In this document: positions 18,606 to 27,070 of the stretch, one piece after another | Numbering within the stretch: position 1 is the first letter of the stretch | Layout: each line of letters starts with the position of its first letter | From: Maricaulis sp. | GTDB taxonomy: Bacteria; Pseudomonadota; Alphaproteobacteria; Caulobacterales; Maricaulaceae | Direction of reading: 5' to 3' | NCBI RefSeq assembly: GCF_017642925.1 | Contig: NZ_JAEPOL010000002.1 | Span: forward strand, 62,001 to 126,000 | Length of the DNA: 64,000 nt | Made by a program: the position numbers and the translations under genes | Notes under the pieces: model-generated | The model's database searches: none | What the model was told of the DNA's origin: nothing | The model's input: only the letters and a program-made list of their open reading frames with translations

Positions 18606-18682
18606 GCACCCATAGCTCAGCTGGATAGAGCGCCACCCTCCGAAGGTGGAGGCCTCAGGTTCGAATCCTGATGGGTGCGCCA
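18606..18682 (+). tRNA. tRNA-Arg (anticodon CCG)
   Basis: A complete 77-base tRNA with encoded CCA at 18680-18682. The acceptor stem pairs GCACCCA with TGGGTGC. The anticodon stem CCACC/GGTGG is perfect and the loop CTCCGAA gives anticodon CCG at 18640-18642. The T-arm is TCAGG-TTCGAAT-CCTGA. All chromosomal genes lie to the left and mobile genes to the right, so its 3' end is the likely left attachment site of the element. Confidence 0.96.
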
Positions 18683-18865
18683 TTCTCCCCTAATCGTTGA
18701 TTGCTGGTTCTTCGAAACGGGCAGAGAATCTCCCGTGCTGCGGCGGATGGCGAGAATGTCAGCGGGAAATTCACCAGCGAACGATAATCCCTTTCTCGCA
18801 AGCTAGTCTCTACGGTGAAGGTGACATCGGCCAAGGTGCCTAGGTCAAGCACCTGCTCCATAGTT

Positions 18866-20146
18866 TTATCGGGGCGGAGCCGCAGACTTCCTGAGCGAAC
18901 AGGACCAATCGACTAGCTGTGTGCGAACATGCTCGGGACGAAAGCCAAGTCCGATGAGGCGGCCGGTCAGCCGGGGCAACAGTGGCGACCGGGCAATCAG
19001 GCGCATGAAGAGAGGAGGCTTCGGACTTCGTGCGCTGTCTGCCTCACCCGCACGCTTTCGGCTGCGCATCATCAGTTGTAGTTTTTGGGTCGCTCTGGTT
19101 GGAAAGGCGCGTCGGCGCTGCACGGCCTCCAGCAAGCGCGTTTTCATTCGTCCTTCGCGCAAGGCTTCAGCCAGTAGGTTGGCCGTCGCTATAGCGTCCT
19201 GAATAGCGAGGTTCACACCAACGCCGCCAATCAGCGACATGGCGTGTGCGGCATCCCCGATAAACAACAGGCCGGGTTTCCACCACGTCTTCAGGCGGTC
19301 GATCCGAACGCTCAGCAGATGCACGTCATCCCAAGAGCGGATCTCCTTGAAGCGGTCCGCAGGCAAAGGTGCGACCTCAGCGATCCTTGCGCGAAGCGCA
19401 CCAATTCCGCCGTCCTTCAGCGCGTCGACGGTCCCCTTGGTGATGACGTAGCCGCACTGCCAGTAGTCGCCTCGGTCGATCAGAACCAGCCCCTGTCGCG
19501 GGCCGGCATGGCTCATCGCTTGCTGGGGATCGCCGGCCTTTTTCGAGACCTTCATCCATAGAATATCTGTGGCCGTGCCAAAGCTCTGAACCTCAAGTCC
19601 CGCAGCCTTGCGGGTGGCGGAATTGCGTCCGTCGGCACCGATTACGAGATCGGCATCAAGAACCAGATTGCGGTCGCTCTGGCGAGCATTCACGCCGACA
19701 ACTCGACCTGCTTCCCAACGGAGCGACGTTATCTCGGTCGACATCAGCAAGCGGAAGCGCGGAAATCCCGCTGCCTTCCGTGCCAGAAAATTCAGGAAAT
19801 CCCATTGGGGCATGAAGGCGATGAACTTGGCGCGCGTCGGCAGTTTGGAGAAGTCTGCGATCGTGACCTTGCGTCCTTCGATCTCAGCGTGGAGCTGATA
19901 GGCTTTCTGATGGGGAAGCGTGAGAAGTTCGTCGAGATAGCCAAGCTCGTGCATTGCTTCGAGTGTCGAAGGATGGATGGTATCTCCACGAAAATCGCGC
20001 AGGAAGTCCTGGTGCTTCTCGATGACCGTTACGTCGACCCCGGATCGGGCCAGAAGGAGTCCGAGCATCAGGCCGGCCGGTCCCGCCCCCACGACGACGC
20101 AGCTCTGGCTCCTTTCCAGATTGGAATAAAGGTATCTCAACTCCAT
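18866..20146 (-). CDS. FAD-dependent monooxygenase (aromatic hydroxylase-like)
   Basis: About 426 residues. The N-terminal Rossmann motif GAGPAGLMLGLLLA binds FAD, DLVIGADGRNS is the DG motif, and LLFIGDAAHAMS is the GD motif of class A flavoprotein monooxygenases. It uses NAD(P)H and oxygen to hydroxylate an unknown small molecule. ATG at 20146 sits only one base after AGGAGG; a TTG two codons later (20140) has better spacing and may be the real start. It follows the MerR regulator on the same strand, with only 19 bases between, so the two are probably co-transcribed. Confidence 0.87.
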   Translation of the reverse strand: MELRYLYSNLERSQSCVVVGAGPAGLMLGLLLARSGVDVTVIEKHQDFLRDFRGDTIHPSTLEAMHELGYLDELLTLPHQKAYQLHAEIEGRKVTIADFSKLPTRAKFIAFMPQWDFLNFLARKAAGFPRFRLLMSTEITSLRWEAGRVVGVNARQSDRNLVLDADLVIGADGRNSATRKAAGLEVQSFGTATDILWMKVSKKAGDPQQAMSHAGPRQGLVLIDRGDYWQCGYVITKGTVDALKDGGIGALRARIAEVAPLPADRFKEIRSWDDVHLLSVRIDRLKTWWKPGLLFIGDAAHAMSLIGGVGVNLAIQDAIATANLLAEALREGRMKTRLLEAVQRRRAFPTRATQKLQLMMRSRKRAGEADSARSPKPPLFMRLIARSPLLPRLTGRLIGLGFRPEHVRTQLVDWSCSLRKSAAPPR

Positions 20147-20165
20147 ACCTCCTGTCGTTTCGAGG

Positions 20166-20576
20166 CTAGTGGAGGGGCTTATCCGCATGATCTGTCGCCG
20201 TGCTGCAGCAATAGGGCGCGTCGTCCCCATCGCTCTCGCCTTCGGCGACCCGCTTGATCACCTTTTCAAGGTCTTCCAGTTGAGCGATCTTCTCCTCGAC
20301 GGAAGCGAGCTGCTGTTTTGCGATACGGAGTGCCTCGGGCGAACGCGAGGCCGAGACGTCGGCTAGATGAAGCAGGTCCCTGATCGCATCGATGTCAAAC
20401 CCGAGATCCCGCGCCCGGCGAATGAACAGTAATCGTTTGACCGCATCATGATCGTAGCGTCTCTGATTGCCCTTGTTTCGCAAGCCCTCGGGCAAGAGAC
20501 CGATCTGCTCGTAATAGCGGATCGTTGGAATCTTGACCCCCGTGATCTGGGAGAGTTTGCCGATGCCCAGGTCCAT
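20166..20576 (-). CDS. MerR-family metal-type transcriptional regulator
   Basis: About 136 residues. The N-terminal MerR helix-turn-helix (IGKLSQITGVKIPTIRYYEQ) is followed by a dimerisation helix and a C-terminal tail containing PYCCSTATDH. Paired Cys near the end resemble the metal-binding tail of CadR/PbrR-like sensors. ATG at 20576 is chosen: it has AAAGGA upstream and gives the usual MerR length. It lies between a Zn/Cd ATPase and a monooxygenase, so it may sense divalent metal or oxidant. The effector is unknown. Confidence 0.87.
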   Translation of the reverse strand: MDLGIGKLSQITGVKIPTIRYYEQIGLLPEGLRNKGNQRRYDHDAVKRLLFIRRARDLGFDIDAIRDLLHLADVSASRSPEALRIAKQQLASVEEKIAQLEDLEKVIKRVAEGESDGDDAPYCCSTATDHADKPLH

Positions 20577-20670
20577 GGCTGTTGTCCTTTCTGAAGGGTG
20601 GTGCCAGTTCATGAATGGGTTTTCCGAGCGCGATGTTCGCCGTTGCTACGATTGGTTCCGGCCGGGCAAA

Positions 20671-20696
20671 GCCGCCCGTCAAGTTTGACGGACGGC
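20671..20696 (-). terminator. Stem-loop after the Zn/Cd ATPase gene
   Basis: GCCGCCCGTCAA (20671-20682) and TTGACGGACGGC (20685-20696) form a 12-bp stem with one mismatch. It lies 18 bases past the ATPase stop and is followed on the minus strand by TTTG. It probably separates the ATPase transcript from merR. Confidence 0.5.
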
Positions 20697-20713
20697 TTCT
20701 TCGACGGGAGGGA

Positions 20714-23365
20714 TCAGTAGCTCTCGGCTGGTATCAGGGGGCGTGAAGACGTGCCGTCGTCACGTTCGTCGTCGGTCGACTTCGCCCCCTTGAAGCGCAA
20801 GAGCCGGAGCGCATTCAGCGTCACGATCGCGGTGGCGCCGGTATCGGCGAGGACTGCGATCCAGAGGCCGGTGATCCCTAGGACGCTGGTAACGAGAAAC
20901 AGGCCCTTCAGCGCCAAAGCGAAGACGACGTTCTGATGGATGTTGGCCATTGTCGCACGGGACAGCGCCACAAGATGGGCAACATCCGTCACTCGGCTCT
21001 TCAGCAGGGCGGCGTCCGCCGTCTCGATTGCCACGTCGGTTCCGCCGCCCATGGCGATCCCGACATCGGCGGTTGCGAGCGCAGGGGCATCGTTGATTCC
21101 ATCACCGACCATAGCCACCTTGGTCGTTCGTTTCATCTCGTTCACGAGATCGAGCTTGTCCTGCGGCAGAAGCTCGGCGCTCCATTCGATACCAAGACCC
21201 TTGGCGATCGCCTGAGCGGTGCGCCGATTGTCGCCGGTCAGCATCACGGAACGAACGCCCATCGCTTTGAGCCGGGCAATCCCCTCGGGCGCGTCTCGCC
21301 GCGGTTCGTCGCGCAAGGCGATCAGGCCGATTGCTTCCCGCGTCCCCTCATCAAAGAGGACGGCAACGGTGTTGCCGCGATCTTCGAGCCCTTCGATTGC
21401 GCTCTGCTCGTGCTTACCGATCACTACCACGTTCGCGGCATGGCTCGGGGAGCCGACGGCAAGGCGGCGCCCGACGACCGTGGCATGGACTGCCTTCCCG
21501 GCCGTCGCAGAGGCGTCCTGCGCCGGAGGGACCGCTATGCCGGAAGCCTCTGCTCGGTTGATGATCGCCTTGGCAAGCGGATGGCTGGAACCCGTCTCGA
21601 CCGCTGCCGCCAATGCGATGACGTCCTTCTCCTCGTTCTTGCCGAAGGCCACCGTTTCGGTGACGCGCGGCTTGCCCTCAGTAAGCGTCCCTGTCTTGTC
21701 GAAGGCGATAGCATTCACCTTGCCGATGGTTTCGAGGGCGTTGCCGCCCTTGATCAGCAGGCCGCGGCGGGTGCCGACGGCAAGGCCCGAGGCGATCGCC
21801 GCAGGCGTCGAGAGAACGAGCGCGCAGGGACATGCGATCAGCAAGAGCGCGAGACCGCGATAGATCCAGGTGTCCCAATCGCCGCCCATCGCCAGTGGCG
21901 GCACGATGACGATCAGCGCAGCGATCAGCATCACGGCCGGGGTATAGTAGCGGCTGAAATTCTCGATGAAACGTGCGGTAGGAGCCTTGGCGGACTGAGC
22001 CTGCTCGACGAGCTGGATGATGCGCGAGATCGTGTTGTCGGCAGCGGCCTTTTCGACGCGAACCTTGAGAACGCCATCGACATTGATGGACCCAGCATAA
22101 ATGCTCTCGCCCTTGGCTTTGGCGCGCGGGACCGATTCTCCGGTGATGGGCGATTCGTCGAGGCTGGAAGTGCCTTGGACGATCTGTCCGTCGGCCGGCA
22201 CTCGGTCGCCGGGCCGCACAAGAACAAGGTCGTTCACGCGCAAGGAAGTCGCCGGGACGCTGCGCTGAGCGCCGCTGGGATCAAGCAGAATTGCGGTCTT
22301 TGGCACCAGCGACGCAAGGGCCTTTATGCCAGCGCGAGCGCGTCCGGCTGCAACGCTTTCAAGCAACTCGCCGACCGCGAACAGGAACACCACCGCAGCC
22401 GCCTCTTCGGCCTCGCCGATCACCAAGGCGCCGATCGCGGCCACGCTCATCAGTGTCTCAATCGAGAATGGCGACCCTGACGTCGCGAGAGCAAACGCCT
22501 TGCGGGCGAACGGCAGGACGCCTGCGACGACGGCGAGTGCAAAGATCCACTCTGCATAGAGGGGGATAAACTGGGCGATGAGGTAGGCCGAGCCCATCAG
22601 CAGACCGAGGCCGATGACGTGCTTGCCCTTGCGAGTCTGCCACCAGCGTTGATTGCGCATGGCTGGCGCGGGCGCAACGTCCACGGCGACGTCGGACGAA
22701 GACGAAAGTTCGCGTGTGTTGGATACCCCGAAGCCGAGGCTCTTGATGGTCCTTTCGATGTCGGCAACCTTGGTGCCCGAGCCGGGAACCAAGTTGAGTT
22801 CAAGCATTTCGGTCGTGAAGTTCACGCGAATGTCGGAAACATCGGGCATTCTTGCAAGTGCGACTTCGATCTTGCCGACGCAACTCGCGCAATCCATGCC
22901 CTCGACCCGCATCGAGACATTGGGCGGAGATGTCGGATCTGTGCGCGAGACCGGCGTTTGCGCGAGCTGACCATGATCGTGGCCACCGCAGTCGCTGTGA
23001 TCATGATGATGCGCATGGTGGTGATCGTGCCCATGATCATGCTCACCGGAGCAGCCGCTGTGGTCATGCCCGCTGTGCGCTTCGGAATGCCGGGCGGGCG
23101 TCGATGGAATGACGGCGGGCGGTAGCTCGGTCACATCGAAGCCGAGCGCGCGGATCTTCCTGGCGATGTCGTTCGACGTCGTTGTGCTGGCCGTATCGCG
23201 GGAAAGCTGCAGCGTCTCGGTGGCAAAATTGACGGTAACGTCAGTGATGCCTCCCAGACGGTTCAGTGCAGTCTCGATCTTGCCGACGCAACTTGCGCAA
23301 TCCATGCCCTCGACGCGAAAGCCCAAGCGCTCACCGCCGCTAGGTGCTGAAAGTCCCGTTGTCAT
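20714..23365 (-). CDS. cadA: Zn2+/Cd2+/Pb2+-translocating P1B-type ATPase
   Basis: About 883 residues. Two N-terminal HMA domains (each with GMDCASCVGKIE) are joined by a strongly His-rich linker (HDHGHDHHHAHHH, near residues 110-135). The core has CPC in [18 protein letters not shown] and [11 protein letters not shown]. The last helix contains ADTGATAIVTLNAL with the Asp of the Zn/Cd subgroup, as in ZntA. It exports divalent metal from the cytoplasm. ATG at 23365 is chosen because AAAGGAG lies upstream. The ArsR sensor gene and operator lie just upstream on the same strand. Confidence 0.94.
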   Translation of the reverse strand: MTTGLSAPSGGERLGFRVEGMDCASCVGKIETALNRLGGITDVTVNFATETLQLSRDTASTTTSNDIARKIRALGFDVTELPPAVIPSTPARHSEAHSGHDHSGCSGEHDHGHDHHHAHHHDHSDCGGHDHGQLAQTPVSRTDPTSPPNVSMRVEGMDCASCVGKIEVALARMPDVSDIRVNFTTEMLELNLVPGSGTKVADIERTIKSLGFGVSNTRELSSSSDVAVDVAPAPAMRNQRWWQTRKGKHVIGLGLLMGSAYLIAQFIPLYAEWIFALAVVAGVLPFARKAFALATSGSPFSIETLMSVAAIGALVIGEAEEAAAVVFLFAVGELLESVAAGRARAGIKALASLVPKTAILLDPSGAQRSVPATSLRVNDLVLVRPGDRVPADGQIVQGTSSLDESPITGESVPRAKAKGESIYAGSINVDGVLKVRVEKAAADNTISRIIQLVEQAQSAKAPTARFIENFSRYYTPAVMLIAALIVIVPPLAMGGDWDTWIYRGLALLLIACPCALVLSTPAAIASGLAVGTRRGLLIKGGNALETIGKVNAIAFDKTGTLTEGKPRVTETVAFGKNEEKDVIALAAAVETGSSHPLAKAIINRAEASGIAVPPAQDASATAGKAVHATVVGRRLAVGSPSHAANVVVIGKHEQSAIEGLEDRGNTVAVLFDEGTREAIGLIALRDEPRRDAPEGIARLKAMGVRSVMLTGDNRRTAQAIAKGLGIEWSAELLPQDKLDLVNEMKRTTKVAMVGDGINDAPALATADVGIAMGGGTDVAIETADAALLKSRVTDVAHLVALSRATMANIHQNVVFALALKGLFLVTSVLGITGLWIAVLADTGATAIVTLNALRLLRFKGAKSTDDERDDGTSSRPLIPAESY

Positions 23366-23441
23366 TCCGATCTCCTTTCTCACCACGCGGTGGGCGCGTG
23401 CGCAGGCCCCGCATGGCCACGAAAGGAGTCAATACCACGAT

Positions 23442-23464
23442 TGAACAACTATTCAAGCGTATGT
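23442..23464 (-). promoter_or_regulatory. ArsR/SmtB-type operator upstream of the Zn/Cd ATPase
   Basis: The minus strand reads TTGAATAGTTGTTCAA within 23442-23457. This is the imperfect 6-2-6 palindrome typical of SmtB/CzrA/ZiaR operators (TGAATA-GT-TGTTCA). It lies about 77 bases before the ATPase start. The same 16 bases occur upstream of the CDF exporter at 38500. Zinc-relieved repression by one of the two ArsR proteins here is inferred. Confidence 0.75.
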
Positions 23465-23492
23465 TGATAGTATCGGCTTTCGCGGTTTCAGA

Positions 23493-23885
23493 TCACTCCT
23501 CGGCGTGATCCTCGGAGATGTGCGTCGCCATGTCGTGGAGAACCTGACGGACATGCTCGTCGGCGATCTCGTAAAAGATCTGCTTGGCCTGGCGCTCGCC
23601 CTTGACGAGACGGGCACCGCGCAGCAGGCGCAGATGATGGCTGACCAGGGATAGGGACAGGTCGATTTTCTCCGCGATCTCGCCGACCGAAATCGGACCG
23701 GGCATGCAGCTCAGGAGGATTTTCAGCCGTGAAGGATCGCCGAGAAGCCGGAAGGTTTCCGCCAGGATCGTCACCTCGTTCTGCGAGAGCGAGGAATGGT
23801 CGAGGTGGCTGCGTGTCTCTGTTGCGCTCGGGGTTGCGGCCTCGGCCTGCTTTTCGACCCGTAGTTTCGGTTTACCGGCAGTCAT
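23493..23885 (-). CDS. ArsR/SmtB-family zinc-type repressor
   Basis: A 130-residue winged-helix repressor. After a polar N-terminal tail of about 35 residues comes TFRLLGDPSRLKILL and the recognition helix SLSLVSHHLRLLRGARL. The last helix has Asp, His, His and Glu at relative positions 0, 2, 13 and 16 (DEHVRQVLHDMATHISE), the exact alpha-5 zinc-site spacing of SmtB and CzrA. It is upstream of the Zn/Cd ATPase on the same strand, with an operator between them. It should release DNA when zinc binds. Confidence 0.9.
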   Translation of the reverse strand: MTAGKPKLRVEKQAEAATPSATETRSHLDHSSLSQNEVTILAETFRLLGDPSRLKILLSCMPGPISVGEIAEKIDLSLSLVSHHLRLLRGARLVKGERQAKQIFYEIADEHVRQVLHDMATHISEDHAEE

Positions 23886-24227
23886 CAGCGATTTTCACCT
23901 GTGTCTTGAGGCGGTTCACGCCCGTTTGATGGCAACGTGTCGGCCACGTCGATTTGTCTCGTCCAATCTACCGGAAGGCTGCGCGATCTCAATGCGCAAC
24001 AGGCCCGATACTTCCCGATCAGCGAGTCGGAGCGATCGTAGCCGGCACCACGTCAGTCTTCATCTGCTGATGTCGTCCTGCGCTTCGGAAATTTCGACCC
24101 CGGAGCAAGAACAGCCTTGACCTTACAAGCGCTGGAAGCCGCACGCTGACGGCAATCCACTCTTCCGGGAGGCCGTTTGACGGTCTGCCGGAAGCCAATC
24201 CACGTCTAAAGCAAGAAGGGCAAGGAC
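23886..24227. other. Intergenic region with divergent promoters; no gene seen
   Basis: This 342-base gap separates the minus-strand arsR from the plus-strand glutaredoxin gene. Only shadow reading frames are present. The right part holds the CueR-type promoter at 24117. No repeat or RNA gene was recognised in the left part, where the arsR promoter should lie. Confidence 0.5.
24117..24147 (+). promoter_or_regulatory. CueR/MerR-type promoter of the glutaredoxin-reductase pair
   Basis: TTGACC (24117-24122) is followed by a 19-base spacer holding a dyad like that of CueR sites (CCTTAC ... GGAAGC), then CACGCT as a weak -10. The same layout precedes copAB and the Cu+ ATPase. It points at the glutaredoxin gene 80 bases downstream. 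Activation by CueR is inferred from the match. Confidence 0.55.
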
Positions 24228-24494
24228 ATGCCAGAAGCCAACACGCCACACATCCTCATCTATACGACGCCGACCTGCCCGGACTGCCATGCACTCAAGC
24301 GTTGGCTGGCCCAGCAGGGTCTCGCCTATGAGGAGCGTGACCTGACCGACCCCAAGATCGCCGAGGAGGCACAGGCACGCACGGGTGTCAGGGTCGCTCC
24401 TATTACAATCGTAGGGTCGGAAGTTTTCTACGGAACCTTCCCAAGCCAGAAGCCGGGACTCGTCAAGGCTCTAGGTTTGACCGGGAGTGCATGA
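24228..24494 (+). CDS. Glutaredoxin-like thiol-redox protein
   Basis: An 88-residue cytoplasmic protein with a thioredoxin fold and active site CPDC after LIYTTPT (about residues 17-20). The cis-Pro segment is RVAPITIVG. It is close to glutaredoxins and NrdH-type redoxins. The stop overlaps the start of a ferredoxin-reductase gene, so the two are made together and the reductase may supply its electrons; that pairing is inference. The upstream MerR-type promoter suggests copper induction. Confidence 0.87.
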   Translation: MPEANTPHILIYTTPTCPDCHALKRWLAQQGLAYEERDLTDPKIAEEAQARTGVRVAPITIVGSEVFYGTFPSQKPGLVKALGLTGSA

Positions 24495-25510
24495 TGACGA
24501 CCAGGTTCGTTGATATTCGGCAGGCACGGGTCAGTCTGGAGGTCCAGGAGGGACAAACCATCCTCGACGCAGCACTTGCCGCAGGCATACCTTATCCCCA
24601 CGGCTGCCGTTCCGGCCGCTGCGGCTCGTGCAAGTCACGTCTGATCGAGGGCGAGGTGGAACTGCTCCAGCATTCTCGCTTCGCCCTCAGCGAGGAAGAG
24701 AAGGCCGACGGCCTGATCCTGGCATGCCGCGCGGTGCCGCAGACCGATGCGGCTGTCGCCTGGCTTGGCAGCGATGACGATGATGCGGTTGAGGCTCCTC
24801 GACGGGTGGAGGCCATCGTGTCCGGCCTCGATGACCTTACCCACGACATCAAACTGGTGCGAATCTCGCCTGTGGATGGCTCCCCGTTGCTCTTCACGGC
24901 CGGACAGTATGCCCAGGTCGGATTCGATGGTGTGCCCGCGCGCAGCTACTCCATGGCCAATCGTCACGGCGACGACAGCCTCGAATTTCACATTCGCAAG
25001 GTTCCGGGCGGCGTCACCTCGCAGCACGTCCATGAGGCACTGAAGGCCGGTGACAAGCTGACGCTCGAATTTCCACTAGGCTCCTCCTATCTGCGCCAGC
25101 ATCATTCCGGCCCGATCCTGTGCATCGCCGGCGGTTCCGGTCTGGCGCCGATCAAGTCGATCGTGGAAACAGCCCTTGCGCACGGCATGAAGCAGCCGAT
25201 CCATGTCTACTTCGGCGCACGCGGCGCGCGTGATCTCTATCTCGTCGAGCATTTCGAGACCCTGGCGGACCGCCACAACAATCTCAGCTTTACGGCTGTC
25301 TTGTCCGATACACAGGTAGCCCCCCATCGGCACGGGTTCGTGACCGACGCGGTGGCCGAGGATCTCGCGGACTTCGACGGGTGGAAAGCCTATGTCGCAG
25401 GCCCGCCCCCGATGGTTGATGCGGCGATGGCAATGGCATTTGCGCGCGGGCTGCGACCCGAGGACATGCACGCCGACGTTTTCTTCACGCCCGAAGGGCA
25501 GGAAGGCTAG
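24491..25510 (+). CDS. NAD(P)H-dependent reductase with [2Fe-2S] ferredoxin and FAD domains
   Basis: A 339-residue electron-transfer flavoprotein. The N-terminal plant-type ferredoxin domain has the Cys cluster HGCRSGRCGSC plus a fourth Cys in LILAC near residue 77. An FAD-binding domain (RSYSMAN, about residue 150) and an NAD(P)-binding domain (AGGSGLAPI, later GPPPMVDA) follow. This is the domain order of phenol hydroxylase P5 or oxygenase reductases. No oxygenase component is adjacent; its partner is a glutaredoxin. ATG at 24491 is used, with an alternative ATG three bases later. Confidence 0.88.
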   Translation: MMTTRFVDIRQARVSLEVQEGQTILDAALAAGIPYPHGCRSGRCGSCKSRLIEGEVELLQHSRFALSEEEKADGLILACRAVPQTDAAVAWLGSDDDDAVEAPRRVEAIVSGLDDLTHDIKLVRISPVDGSPLLFTAGQYAQVGFDGVPARSYSMANRHGDDSLEFHIRKVPGGVTSQHVHEALKAGDKLTLEFPLGSSYLRQHHSGPILCIAGGSGLAPIKSIVETALAHGMKQPIHVYFGARGARDLYLVEHFETLADRHNNLSFTAVLSDTQVAPHRHGFVTDAVAEDLADFDGWKAYVAGPPPMVDAAMAMAFARGLRPEDMHADVFFTPEGQEG

Positions 25511-25537
25511 TCGCCTCGTTCAATGAAATCAGGCGAG

Positions 25538-25574
25538 AGCCTGCGCTGCGAGGAATCGCGGCGCAGGCTTTTTT
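25538..25574 (+). terminator. Rho-independent terminator
   Basis: A perfect 9-bp stem (AGCCTGCGC at 25538-25546 with GCGCAGGCT at 25561-25569) is followed by six T residues. It lies 28 bases past the reductase stop and just before the end of the convergent multicopper oxidase gene. Confidence 0.85.
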
Positions 25575-25582
25575 CATTCATT

Positions 25583-27034
25583 TCAGGCGGATATGCTGAG
25601 CTCGGTCATCATGCCGGTCTGGAGATGCGGCATATGATGGCAGTGCAGCATCCAGCGCGCCGCCTCTCCGGCGTCGAGCGCGACGGTCACCATGGCCATC
25701 GGAGGAACATAAACGGTGTCGCGCCGTGCCCCATCGAAGCGCTTGCCGTTGATGTCCACGACCTGGAAGACATGGCCGTGCAGATGCATCGGATGCCCCA
25801 TCATCGACATATTGTGAAACATGATCTCGACCCGCTCGCCCGTCTTTGCAAGGAGGGGCTTGTGATCTCCCCAGACCTTGCCGTCGATGGTCCAGACATA
25901 GGGCTGCATCGAGCCGCCCAGCATAACCATGTGGCTGCGCTGTGGCGCACGCGAGGGAAGGCCGTCCGAGGCGCGCAGCTTCAGCTCTTGCGACAGGTCG
26001 ATGTCGAACGCAGGCGCATCCGCTTCGCCAAGCGCCGGGATCTTCTCAATGGTCGCGCCGGGCGTGGCGAGGATCAACCCCGTGCGCTCCTTCGACCCCT
26101 CGCGCGACGCAAGCACGGGCCACGCCCCTTCACCGGCAAGCTCCAGATCCAGATCGAGGCGTTGGCCCATGGCGATACCGAAACGACTGCCTTCGAGGCC
26201 CGCGATGGCATGGCCGTCGACTGCCACGAGTCTCGCAGACAGCCCACCCGTATCGATCCAGAAAACAGTGGCCGAGGCGCCGTTGATCACCCGCAGCTTT
26301 ACCCGTCCGCCCTTCTCGACCATGATGATCTCCGGGTCGGACAAGGTGCGGTCGTTGGTCAGGTAGGCGTCCCAATTGTAGTCATTCAGATCCATGGCCA
26401 TGCCCTGCATCGAGGACATATCCATCTGCATGCCTGAATGGTCCATCGAGGCGCCGGGGGCGGCGTGGCCTCCCATGGCGCTCATATCGTGGCCGCCGCC
26501 GTGCCCGCCGGTGATCTCCTGCATGACCTCTTCGGGCGCCTTGAACGAGAAGTCATGGAGAAACATCACGACTTCCTGGCGGTCGGCCGCCACGTCTTCG
26601 GCGCTGCGCACGATCAGCGGCGCGGCGAGCAGGTTCATCTCCTGGAGCGGGATGTGCGCGTGCATCCAGTATGTGCCGGGGAGCGGCTCGTAGTCATAGG
26701 AGCGCGTTTCGTCGGGTTGCAGCATCGGCTGTGGCAGATCCGGGACGCCATCCTGCTCGTTGGGCGGGATCTGGCCATGCCAATGGATGAGGGTCGGAAC
26801 ATCCAGGCGATTGGTAAGACTGGCGCGAAAGCGTTGGCCTGGATTGAGAACCAATCCCTGTCCACTCGGGCCTTCCAAGCCGAAGACTATGGCGGCGCGT
26901 CCATTGACGTCCAGCACCCGTGTCGCGGCGCTGAGCGATATGGCGTTTTGCGCCATGGCAAAGCGCGGTAGAGCTGCTGTGGACAACGTGGCAGCGCTTG
27001 CGGCAAGAAAGCCGCGTCGTGAAATAAGTGTCAT
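25583..27034 (-). CDS. Multicopper oxidase, CueO-like
   Basis: A 483-residue Tat-exported oxidase (SRRGFLAASAATLS). Copper motifs are HWHG, YWMHAHIP, HPMHLHGH and HCHHMPHLQTGM. The second has HAH, where CopA at 15660 has HSH. A Met/His-rich insert (MDHSGMQMDMSSMQGM) near residues 190-215 likely binds Cu(I). It would oxidise Cu(I) to Cu(II) in the periplasm. It follows a small Cys-rich exported protein on the same strand, 36 bases apart. It is clearly a different subfamily from the chromosomal CopA. Confidence 0.92.
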   Translation of the reverse strand: MTLISRRGFLAASAATLSTAALPRFAMAQNAISLSAATRVLDVNGRAAIVFGLEGPSGQGLVLNPGQRFRASLTNRLDVPTLIHWHGQIPPNEQDGVPDLPQPMLQPDETRSYDYEPLPGTYWMHAHIPLQEMNLLAAPLIVRSAEDVAADRQEVVMFLHDFSFKAPEEVMQEITGGHGGGHDMSAMGGHAAPGASMDHSGMQMDMSSMQGMAMDLNDYNWDAYLTNDRTLSDPEIIMVEKGGRVKLRVINGASATVFWIDTGGLSARLVAVDGHAIAGLEGSRFGIAMGQRLDLDLELAGEGAWPVLASREGSKERTGLILATPGATIEKIPALGEADAPAFDIDLSQELKLRASDGLPSRAPQRSHMVMLGGSMQPYVWTIDGKVWGDHKPLLAKTGERVEIMFHNMSMMGHPMHLHGHVFQVVDINGKRFDGARRDTVYVPPMAMVTVALDAGEAARWMLHCHHMPHLQTGMMTELSISA

Positions 27035-27070
27035 TTTCGGTCTCCTGGGAGAACTATGCTCCCTCTGAGT

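Noticed and set aside
18655-18861. Minus-strand frame of 68 codons next to the tRNA
   Set aside because: It runs into the tRNA 3' end and resembles no family I know. No ribosome site was seen.
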